A stretch of 64,000 nucleotides of DNA from Metellina segmentata (taxonomy: Eukaryota; Arthropoda; Arachnida; Araneae; Tetragnathidae). Positions within the stretch are counted from its first letter, which is position 1, and every line of letters begins with the position of its first letter. The notes under the pieces were generated by a model. The model had not been told where the DNA came from. It saw only the letters and a list, made by a program, of their open reading frames with translations, and did not search any database. This document shows, piece after piece, positions 23,463-32,306 of the stretch. The translations under genes were made by a program, and so were the position numbers. Where the stretch lies: the NCBI GenBank assembly GCA_947359465.1, contig OX375873.1, positions 88,148,478-88,212,477 of the forward strand. The letters run 5' to 3'.

Positions 23463-24105
23463 TAAAATTGAGTAAGAATTCAGATACATATAAATTCTGT
23501 AAATCTACTTATAATACCATTATTAAAAAAATCATTTCTTCAAATAAAAGAGTTACAATTTCCAATCAACACATCATTTTACCTTATATTATCGTTATTC
23601 CTAAATTTCATAAAAATCCTATTAAATTCCGTTACATCACCTGTGGTAATAATTCTTATATGATTAAACCCGGTCTTTCTACTATTTAAATATTTCAAAA
23701 TTATCCTTGCTGCCATTATTGATGAAGGCTTTACCTGGATTACATGTTATAATGATAAGGTTTTGAATTTTTTGGATAAAAATATTATTAATGATATTCA
23801 AACCTATGATTTTAAAAGACCTATTTACCAGCATACCTCTGGACAAATTGAGAGATAATTTGAACTATTATAACCATGATTTTAAAAACTTAATTGATCT
23901 GGATTTTGAGGAATGGGAATTTTTGGTTAATTATTGTATTTTTAATAATTTTATTTTTAATGGGGAGCATGTTTACACTCAAGTTAAGGATATACCCCAA
24001 GGTTCTATTTTTTCTTCCATTCTTGCTAATTTATTTATATATATATATATCTTCCCAGATTTTGATGAAACGATACTTATGACATTAAGTTACCTCGAGT
24101 AACCA
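23463..24105 (+). pseudogene. Reverse transcriptase fragment (Penelope-like or related)
   Basis: Protein blocks read IPKFHKNPIKFRYIT (the PK.HK...FR.I finger motif), then, across a one-base frameshift near 23810, TYDFK plus DLFTSIPLDKLRDNL (RT motif A, catalytic Asp region), then VKDIPQGSIFSSILANLFI (RT motif B). The YxDD box is not seen; the frame runs out at a TAA at 24103. The order and wording of motifs resemble RT proteins of Penelope-like or related animal retroelements. It starts immediately after the 3' end of HelA copy D. It is a dead 5'- and 3'-truncated fragment. Confidence 0.65.
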
Positions 24106-24108
24106 TCG

Positions 24109-24520
24109 GCAATAGAAATGGGAGAAGTACGATATATTTTAGCTGTTCTATTACTAATTTACAGAGCTAATTTCATCGGTTTGCGTAGCAGTCTAATTTG
24201 TGACTTGAAACATCTTAACAAAAAACTTTGGATTTTTGGGGGTTGAGACGAAAACACTTGTCAAAACAGTCCATCTCTTCAGGAAATTACTTACAATTGA
24301 CTGGTTTTACCATATCTGCATAAACAAAGCGGCATAATTCTGGTTTACTAACATAGACCATTCTAATGAAAAATACACAGAGGGTGGAGTCGCTGTAGTG
24401 AGTTCTCTGAAGTGAAAATTACATTGGACAATTGGTTATTGAAGCGCATGCTAGTGTTTTGAATCATAGTGGATAATCGCTTTAACCAATCAATCATATA
24501 GGATTTCTGCTTTTCCCCGC
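24109..24520. other. No recognisable feature
   Basis: Mixed-composition sequence between the RT fragment and a coding-like minus-strand block. Confidence 0.5.
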
Positions 24521-24522
24521 TA

Positions 24523-25660
24523 TCACCTGACAGATCTTAAAACTGTGCGACCGGAAGAAATAACACTGCATGCATATGCTCCTCCTATTTCATTAGAAGG
24601 TCGATACTTCCGAATTGCGTCCACTTCATGGAAGTTGAGGTAGAAAAGGCTCGGATAGGATTCATTGATCCTCTCCATACGACCGGCTGAACATTCAGTA
24701 CATTTGTTACCCCAGCACACACCTTGGAGGGACTTCACCACGTATTGAGAGTTCACTGGCGGTAAACTCTCCATAGTGCGGTTATTGTATTGTTTTAAAA
24801 ATATCGTAGCATGGTTTAATAGAAAACATTATTACACGTAATGACGTTACGGGATCCAATACTAAATAGAAGGATTTACGCCATTTTGTATACGAGAACT
24901 TGGGAAGGATCAAACAGTCACGATAACTAATTATAGGATGACTGAACTTGCTGGCATTGGTCAAAGATGATAGCAAGCATTGGTCAGAGATCATAGCAAG
25001 CATTGGTCTGAGTAATGATTGCTAGTAGCATTGGTCAGTGTTCCAGTGCGACGTAAATTCAATTACCTACCAAAAACAGAGATTTAAACCCACTCAGTTC
25101 AACATATAACTATCCATATATCTTACCATCATTGATTACAATGCAGGAATTTCAGAGGTGAATATATGTTGTAAACATAAAAAAAATTGGCAATTCATTG
25201 CTAACGAGATATACAATCAAAATAAGCTTTTTCAAATCCTGATGGACGAGATGTTTCGCCAATACCACGTGGAAGCTGAATGAAAGGTACTTCTTTCCTG
25301 CAATACGAGAGTTAAAATAGAATCTCATAAGAAAGAAATTGGTACTCTTACCACGTTTCAAATCCTCTTCTGGAATATCAAAGTCATTTTTAAAACGTTA
25401 GTCCTCTCGTTCGCTTAAAATACTATTGGCGCACATGACCTAATTCTCCGAAGCACAGAGCAACTCCATTAACTCTTTGGAAGCCATGAATCCTCTTATG
25501 ACCCTTCGTAAAGATTGGAAATTAGACACGAGTTTCCCATCATCTCGGATCCAATAAAAATCTGATGAAGTTTTCCCATAGGGCATGTCCGATTCATTAA
25601 CATTCTTTAACGGTTCTACTTTGACGGGACTTTTACTCCGTGTTTCAGATGACTAATCAA
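24523..25660 (-). pseudogene. Unrecognised coding-like segments, minus strand
   Basis: Three minus-strand stretches look coding by composition. The first (about 25660-25439) encodes MPYGKTSSDFYWIRDDGKLV and ends ASKELMELLCASEN at a TAG. The second (about 25380-25200) has a donor-like GGTAAG after DIPEEDLKR (about 25349) and an acceptor-like TTGCAG 50 bp later, followed by VPFIQLPRGIGETSRPSGF. The third is an open frame (24774-24523) with SQYVVKSLQGVCWGNKC. They may be exons of one decayed or host gene, or of a mobile element. No family was recognised, and stops between blocks mean one intact gene is not shown. Confidence 0.3.
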
Positions 25661-25709
25661 ATCTCTTATCAGTCTATTTTATGGTCTATTTTTAGAGGGG
25701 AAATTTATT

Positions 25710-28185
25710 ATCTTGAAGAAGAAATCGCTGAAATAAATTTGCGCTGAATATTAGCTGACTTGAATTAAATCTCCATAATTTTGGGTTTTTTCATTGCAGT
25801 TAAAATATTTACAGTTCACCTCAAAAGTTTTACTGTGAAGAAACTGGTGATATTTAAGAAATTACGTGTATAGCGATTCGTCGTACGTACGTGCTTAATA
25901 TTTTTAGTGTTTCATACTCAGAAATTTCGTATTCAAAATGTGACCAGGATTCCCAATGTAATCGTAGTTTTATGAATAATATGATGATTTTTTGGATGCT
26001 AATAAATCCTAACCTAATGGGCAAAAGAGGTAACTATAATTTTCGCTGAACAATTTTCGTGTTTCATCCTCATAACTTCCATCTACAAATGTGAGCAGGA
26101 TTCCAACTGAAGTCATTGTTTTCTAAAATAGTATGAGGGCTTTGGAATTTATTATATCTTAACCAAATGAGCAATATAGATAACTATTTTAACTATTTCA
26201 ATTGAAATTGTGATACAGTTAATTTATGAATTCATAAAGGTAATAAATTTGCTATTTTTAAAAATTTCGAACTCTTATTTTAGAAGAATTGAAATAATTG
26301 CAATTCTATAATAAATTTTAGTTGCGCCTTGCATAATTTTGAAAACAAATCTCATTAGTGTGATATTTATTTCCGTTATCAAAAGCATACTTTTAAACAG
26401 TTGTTACAAATTTTTGAGCAGTTGTCATTTAAAGTTGGCTATACCTTTTCCGTTTTTTAATTTATATGAAATTAATTTTACTACCAGGCTTCTCCCGAGA
26501 GTCTTTGTGATTTCAGGAAAACAAAGTCTCAACTTTGTTTCTATAACAGTTTTGTTGCGTCGTTAAACAGCCTTATGAGCTTTGTCCCGCTTTACGAGAT
26601 GGTATCGTTTCCTTTTCAGATTGCTCATGAAAACGTTTGACGTTTTTGGGTTGATTGGTCTCTTCTTGCAATGTTCTAGATTATTTTGCTTCTATGTTCT
26701 TAGGATAGTGACGTATTAAGCTAAAAATAGTAGTGTTGACCAAAAAAATCTTTCAGAATAAGCTGTGCGAACTTCTTGACGCTCGAGCTCAACGTTAGAT
26801 AGTTTTATACAAGATATTTTATAAAAATGTTTTGCTTTATATATTATCTATAGGAGACTAGAAGTACATTCTGTAAACATATGCTTGTTGTTTGCTATGA
26901 AAATTCAAAAGTATGTATGGCAGTTAAATTTTATATCTGTTTTAGTAACTATAATTAAACATATATTTATTTATATAAGTTGCCAAAGAAGTATTAATAA
27001 ATGAAGAAAAATAGTATGAATCTCTAATCGAATTCTGCTTTTGGATTTAACGTCAAGCTTCAATTTAAAGTAGGGATTGGGGAGAATGATAGTTACGCAT
27101 AATGATTTCAGTGTTTATAAAGATACGATTAATAGTTTTTTCATCACCATAAATCGATATTGTGTGTAGGATATGTCTTTGATTCATTAGAATTAATTGA
27201 AAATTGTCTTTTATAAAAATATAAACGTGGAAACGACTCGTTTTAAATTCAACATTTTAAGAAAATAATATTTACTAGAATTCATAAGATCATATAGTTT
27301 AAACTAAAATCCCTACTTCTGAAGTTGTTCTAGTTCATTCGTTATGCCGAATGATTAATCTTGGATAGGCTCGTTGTGTGCTATTTAGTTAAGCTCTTAT
27401 TATTGATCATTTTAATCACCTCCTGACTTGCTGGTCTAGTAAACATTTCGTACGAAAAAATATTTAATGAGTAAGTCCTTCTAAAATATAAAAGTGCTTG
27501 GGAAAGATCGTTTTGTATGCTTCGATTTCCAATAATTACAGTCAATTTGCCTTTGTATTATTGATACTCTCTATTATTCGTTTCAACTAACATGTTCAAA
27601 TAAACCTTCCCTTGAACAGACTTAACTGATCTGAGTTGTTCAACAAGCATCGTCGTATCTGTGTTCTGCCCTTCTGTGATCATAAATATTTACGAAAAAA
27701 ATAAAAAATAAAAATAAAATTGGGCTTTTTTCGAAAATAAACACATGGGAAAAGATGTATGAACTTAATACGCATAAAACATTTTTAGCTTTGGAACGAA
27801 TGAACTGCGAAATCGGTGCAAAAAATTTAATAGTAGCACTTAAAAAACCCGCAGTCTGCCATTGCAGAGCAATAAACCTCTGGTATCTGCGGAGCTTTCA
27901 ATTTAAAAAGAACATAAGTTTCGATCGGATGTGTGAGACTTGAAACATCGAAACACTTCTAAGATTATAGAAGGAAAGCCAGCACAACTGCTGTGGCATA
28001 AAATCCAAACGTACATACGAATTAAATAAACATCTATCCATAAATTTTGCCCGAAATATGTTTTTTTTTTTTAGTATCCGTTATTTTGTTTGTGTATTTT
28101 GTGTGATTTAAATTGTTTTATGAATTAGATCTAGAGTTGAATCCATTTCTTCCATTATAGAATGAATTGTTTTGGCTATATACTG
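25710..28185. other. Intergenic DNA with one diverged tandem duplication
   Basis: No supported gene. Two consecutive diverged copies of a roughly 140-bp unit lie at about 25905-26045 and 26058-26195, sharing GTGTTTCAT, AATGTGA(C/G)CAGGATTCC and a later CTAA-CC/TTAACC block. Confidence 0.5.
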
Positions 28186-28275
28186 CGGTGAAGATGTAGA
28201 ATCCGAAACGTTAGTCGCCAATTCAATTTTTTTCGCTAAATAAAGATAGCGGCCAATCTAAGCAATTCCAAGATG
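28186..28275 (+). mobile_element. Decayed fragment of the 9275-type MITE
   Basis: The sequence GGTGAAGATGTAG...GTTAGTCGCCAA followed by GATAGCGGCCAA follows the first 90 bp of the 9275-9469 MITE with many substitutions. No right end or target duplication is seen. Confidence 0.5.
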
Positions 28276-28334
28276 TCTGCCATACAGCAAAATCCACATT
28301 TTGAACCTTTGTAGACATAATAAGGAATAGGAAT

Positions 28335-28603
28335 AATTTTTAAGGAATAAAATAAATAGGAATAATTTTTAAGAAAGAAAAAGCCCTTTTTAATACAGGT
28401 CAAAAAATGTTACTTGTAAATCTTCTAATTTTTTCTGTGTGGTATTTACTGCGAACATGCCCGATGTTTTGCGTTGTTTCCTCAATTAAGTTCAGATTTA
28501 ACTACTTTTTTAAAAATGTCGGAAAATGTAAAAAATTTAAAAAAAAAAAAATTAAAAAAACGATGGTTAGCAAAACGGTCGGATTTGGAACTTTGTACTG
28601 TAT
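28335..28603 (-). mobile_element. Inverted transposon arm 1 (TA-flanked, pogo/Tc1-like end)
   Basis: This segment is the reverse complement of 29657-29922 with moderate divergence (shared CTTGTAAATCTTCTA, GTGTGGTATTTA, AATTAAGT(T/C)CAGATTTAAC). Its terminus GGAACTTTGTACTG is followed by TA. The body therefore lies to the left and the end faces the tandem repeat. Confidence 0.6.
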
Positions 28604-28606
28604 ATG

Positions 28607-29470
28607 GAATTGAAAATAAAGAATTTTTTGTAGATAAGTCGGTCCTTTTTCGGGATCCTGATAATCCCCAAGATATTTTTCGATGAGAGAAAAATCAATG
28701 GAGGTTTGTTCTCCTATCTATGAGTGAGATAGAATTTCATTTTAGAATTATTCTAGCAAATTACTTAGCATTATGTGGGCAACTCGATTGGGATATTCCT
28801 GGTCAGAAATGAAGATATGGAATTGAAAATAAGGAAATTTTTGGTAACCACAGTACCAGAAGGAATTTTTTTGTAAATAAGTCACAGTGTATAACGCACG
28901 AGGTTTCAATGTGTATAAACCACTTTACCGGGAGAAATTTTTTTGATAGATAAGTGCGATGATGGGATCCTGATAATCCCCAAGATATTTTTCGATGCGA
29001 GAAAAATCAATGGAGGTTTGTTCTCCTATCTATGAGTAAGATAGAATTTCATTTTAGAATTATTCTAGCTAGTTACTTAGCATTATGTGGGCAACTCGAT
29101 TGGGATATTCCTGGTCAGAAATGAAGATATGGAATTGAAAATAAGGAAATTTTTTGTAACCACAGTACCAGAAGGAAATTTTTTGTAATAAGTCACAGCG
29201 TATAATGCACGACCCCCACCTACCGACGACACACAGTACCCTTTATTTCCTTGCATATAAACCATTGTACCAAAGGAATTATTTTGTAGATAAATCACAT
29301 CGTATAACGCGCGACTCCCGCCGGCCGACGAGAACCTTTGTCCGTTGCGTAAAAGCCACTATACCAGGAGGAATTTGTAGATAAGTCACAGCGTATAACG
29401 CAAGGCCCCCCTCTGGCCAGTGAGACACAATCACCGTTGGTTTCGATGCGTATAAACCACTGTACCGGGT
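28607..29470. repeat. Nested tandem repeats, partly coding-like
   Basis: A 312-bp unit occurs twice (anchors GGGATCCTGATAATCCCC at 28652 and 28964). Within and after it a 90-110-bp unit with GATAAGTCACAGCGTATAACG and TATAAACCACTGTACC is repeated about five times to 29470, with increasing GC. The plus-strand reading of the large unit is coding-like: DPDNPQDIFR then FVLLSMS(E/K)IEFHFRIIL and LALCGQLDWDIPGQK. The first copy has a TGA where the second has TGC. Just upstream a frame starting at about 28516 reads MSENVKNLKKKKLKKRWLAK. No known family was recognised. Confidence 0.75.
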
Positions 29471-29656
29471 GCCCACCCGGGCATGCAGTGTCACCCTCAT
29501 TTTGGTTTCTCCGCGTTGTACATTTTGAGAATTTTCTCGACTAAGGCCATCCAGTGTTTGTGATAAATTTTACTGAAATATATCTTTACAGTTTCTAAAT
29601 GTATACTCTCATCAAACATTTTTGAAAAATATAAGAATTAATACGATTAGTTATAC

Positions 29657-29922
29657 AGTGCAAAGTCCCAAAACCGACGTCCTAAATCCGGAATTTTCCT
29701 AAATCCGGATGTTTTTCTAACCGGCGTATTTTTTACACCACTTTTCTACATCTTTCCGACAATTTTAAAGAATCAACGAGTTAAATCTGGACTTAATTGA
29801 TGAAATAACGTTTATGTTTATAATAAATACCACACAAAAAAAATAGAAGATTTACAAGTATAATTTGTTCCACTGTATTAAAAATGTTTTGCTTCCTTTT
29901 TAAAAAATTATTCCTATCTGAG
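29657..29922 (+). mobile_element. Inverted transposon arm 2 (TA-flanked, pogo/Tc1-like end)
   Basis: Starts after TA with CAGTGCAAAGTCCC and contains AAATCCGGA repeats, a terminal style seen in pogo/Tigger elements. It matches arm 1 (28335-28603) in reverse complement. No transposase or opposite end was found, so it is a truncated element or half of an inverted pair. Confidence 0.6.
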
Positions 29923-29929
29923 ATTTTAC

Positions 29930-30535
29930 TAGTGCAAACGCGAAATTCACAAGTGGTAATTCTAACGTGACAATTTACTTTTTTCCCTCAAAACGGGACA
30001 TTTACGAATTTTGGGTTAGTATTTTTGTATGAGTATTCAAGAAAACACATATTTCTTAAAAGTTTTTATATTATTAATGAAAATAACAGGAATGAACACA
30101 TGCAAATAAATAATTTATGTTCGCCTTTCGAAAGAAAGCGCATAACATTGAGAGTAAGCAATATCATTTGGTTTTCCTCTGTCAAAACAAGAGAAAAAAC
30201 TTGATCTTCCGCAATAAAAAAAATCGTTGATAGCGAAACGATGGAAAAAAACTCTTTTTTGCTTCCGAAATTATTTACAATGAGTACTTACAAAAAGATG
30301 ACGTGTCACCATAATCTTTGCCCTGTGTGTCTGCCACGTAAAATCCCGCCATAAAGGTGGCGGTTGTTATAGGAACAAGGCTCGTATGTTTTAAGTTGAA
30401 AGTGAGAATACTAGTGGGGAAGAACAATTTAAAGAACAGTTCTTTTGGAAAGAACAGGAAAGGAAAAAAACTGTTCTTAAAGAACAGCATTACTTCTAAA
30501 CGACTTGTGAGACGTATTGCGCATGCCGTCATCGC
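29930..30535. other. Intergenic DNA
   Basis: Contains several AAGAACAG/CTGTTCTT motifs in both orientations (30420-30490), which look like sub-terminal repeats of a hAT element, but neither end could be fixed. No gene was supported. Confidence 0.4.
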
Positions 30536-30543
30536 CTCGCTAC

Positions 30544-31391
30544 TAGGGATGCGACATTGACAGCAAAACAACGATGTTTTGAAACATCGATGTTCAAAAT
30601 TAAAACATCGATTTTGATAATACATCGCCCAAAAAACATCGATGTTTTTAATATTCAGTGTATTTAAACTTTTTCCCCATTTCTTAAAGTTGGTTTAGCA
30701 CATAGTGATGCAACATCGGCTCCAATACATCGATGTTTTTTATAAAACATCAATGTTTTGAAAACATCGATGTCGCATCCCAACTTTTCAGACTGTAACG
30801 TCGTGGGTATAGGTTACGTGGCGAGTGGCTTGAAGATAATTAAAAAGACATTTAAAATTACAGTACATTTAATTAATTTTAAGAAGAATACATATATGTT
30901 AAAAGTTTTTCGAGGCTAATAGATACTGTACAATTTTGGGTTTCAGTCCCGCGGCCTCAATCCGGAGCAGAGTCCTGCGTCCGCTAACGTTCTGGTTTTC
31001 TTCGATTCTCCCCTTCTCGAGAGAAGACCCCACACGTTCTTCCGAAGCCGCTCCAGTTCAAAGAGAAGGGGATAACCTCCATCCGGTCAAAAACTCATGG
31101 ACCACCATGAAAGCTGTGGTCAGAGGGACCTCCCAGCTGTGACGTTACAAGACCTTTCACCCTTGGCCACTTTGATCTAAAAGGATGTTCACTTTGCTGA
31201 TTATAAAAATTATGCTACTTGGTTATTTTTAAAATTTTTATAACGGTACTTTTTTCATTTAAAAATAAAACATCGACAAGTATAAACATCAATGTTACAA
31301 AAACATCGACTCCAATACATCGATGTTAAATACATCGTTTAAAAAGAAATATTGATGTTTTGAAAACATCGACATCGATGTCGTATCCCTA
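30544..31391. mobile_element. hAT-type non-autonomous transposon
   Basis: Termini TAGGGATGCGACAT and, read inward from the right, TAGGGATACGACAT, flanked by a perfect 8-bp duplication CTCGCTAC (30536-30543 and 31392-31399): the hAT signature. Both ends are packed with the near-palindrome AACATCGATGTTT in both orientations (30570-30775 and 31268-31380), probably transposase-binding sub-terminal repeats. The centre (about 30950-31180) is GC-rich and unlike the rest. An inverted end-like sequence (ATGTCGCATCCCA, 30770-30782) lies internally, so the 5' 239 bp resembles a complete small element itself. Confidence 0.85.
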
Positions 31392-31399
31392 CTCGCTAC

Positions 31400-32297
31400 T
31401 ATGAGCTTCGGTGGGTTGATCATTTTCTGAAAACGGGACATTTCGGCGTCACGAAGCTGCGCTTGGGGACAAAAGGGACAGCCTACCTAAAAACGGGACA
31501 TATGGCCTCATTAGGTAAACCCTATTAAAGCAAAATAAAAGTGCAACTTACTTGAAAGAATCCCCATCCCCAACGAACAAGTATCAAAATCAACGTAAAT
31601 CCAACGAACAAAGCATTGCGGAATATTTTATGAAAAGGGTTCCCTTAAAACTGGATAAAAAGCGCAAAAACTGGAAGGTTACCACACATTCCATAAGTTG
31701 TAACGCATCGGATACTACATACCATCCACTTCGCTTTTATGTAAAAACCTTTTATGTTTCACTAATATGTAAAAAGCTTAAAAAATGAAATCTAAAGCAC
31801 ATACGATTTTTAGAATTACTAATCTGTTCATGCGTAAATAAAAGTAAATAAAATTATATCCTACTTGTAAAATTACCTTTGTATGCTATAAATGAATCTT
31901 TCAATGCACATGTCAAATTTTAAGTTCTACAACGCAACCTATTTAAAACGAAAGCATCATAAATACGTATCAACTGACAAAAAAAGTATAAACTATTTCT
32001 TCGAATAAAGTAGACTTGAAAACAGGAGTGAAATTTGTGCATATGTGTGAAGACATAATTATTGTAACACGTGCTTTACGATTTTATAAAATTTTCAAGA
32101 TTAAATATTATTAACAAAAATCTCCCTATTAATATCAAGTTTAACTAAACAAGTTAAAAAGTTGTTTCATATAACTTTCGCAATGACGTTTTAAAAAGAA
32201 ATTTCTGTTTTATTATGAGATTATAAAACTTTTTGGTCTTACGAAACAAAATTGACTTACGGCAAAAATTTTACTTAAAGTCCCCAAATACTATAGC
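31400..32297. other. Intergenic DNA
   Basis: A hAT-like edge may be present near 31430-31527 (two AAAACGGGACAT motifs, then GGTAAACCCTA) but has no partner. An open frame at 31552-31788 has no recognised motif. Confidence 0.4.
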
Positions 32298-32306
32298 ATG
32301 ATACAT

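Noticed and set aside
25025..25075. Possible SINE 3' end (GTGCGACGTAAATTCAATTA) next to repeated AGCATTGGTC
   Set aside because: Only about 20 bp match the SINE 3' end and no body follows, so it was not counted as a copy.
30416..30500. AAGAACAG sub-terminal-like repeats
   Set aside because: They look like hAT sub-terminal motifs, but no termini with duplications were identified around them.
31421..31530. Possible right end of another hAT element (AAAACGGGACAT and GTAAACCCTA)
   Set aside because: No matching left end or 8-bp duplication could be found; a similar AAAACGGGACAT at about 29993 is too short to count.
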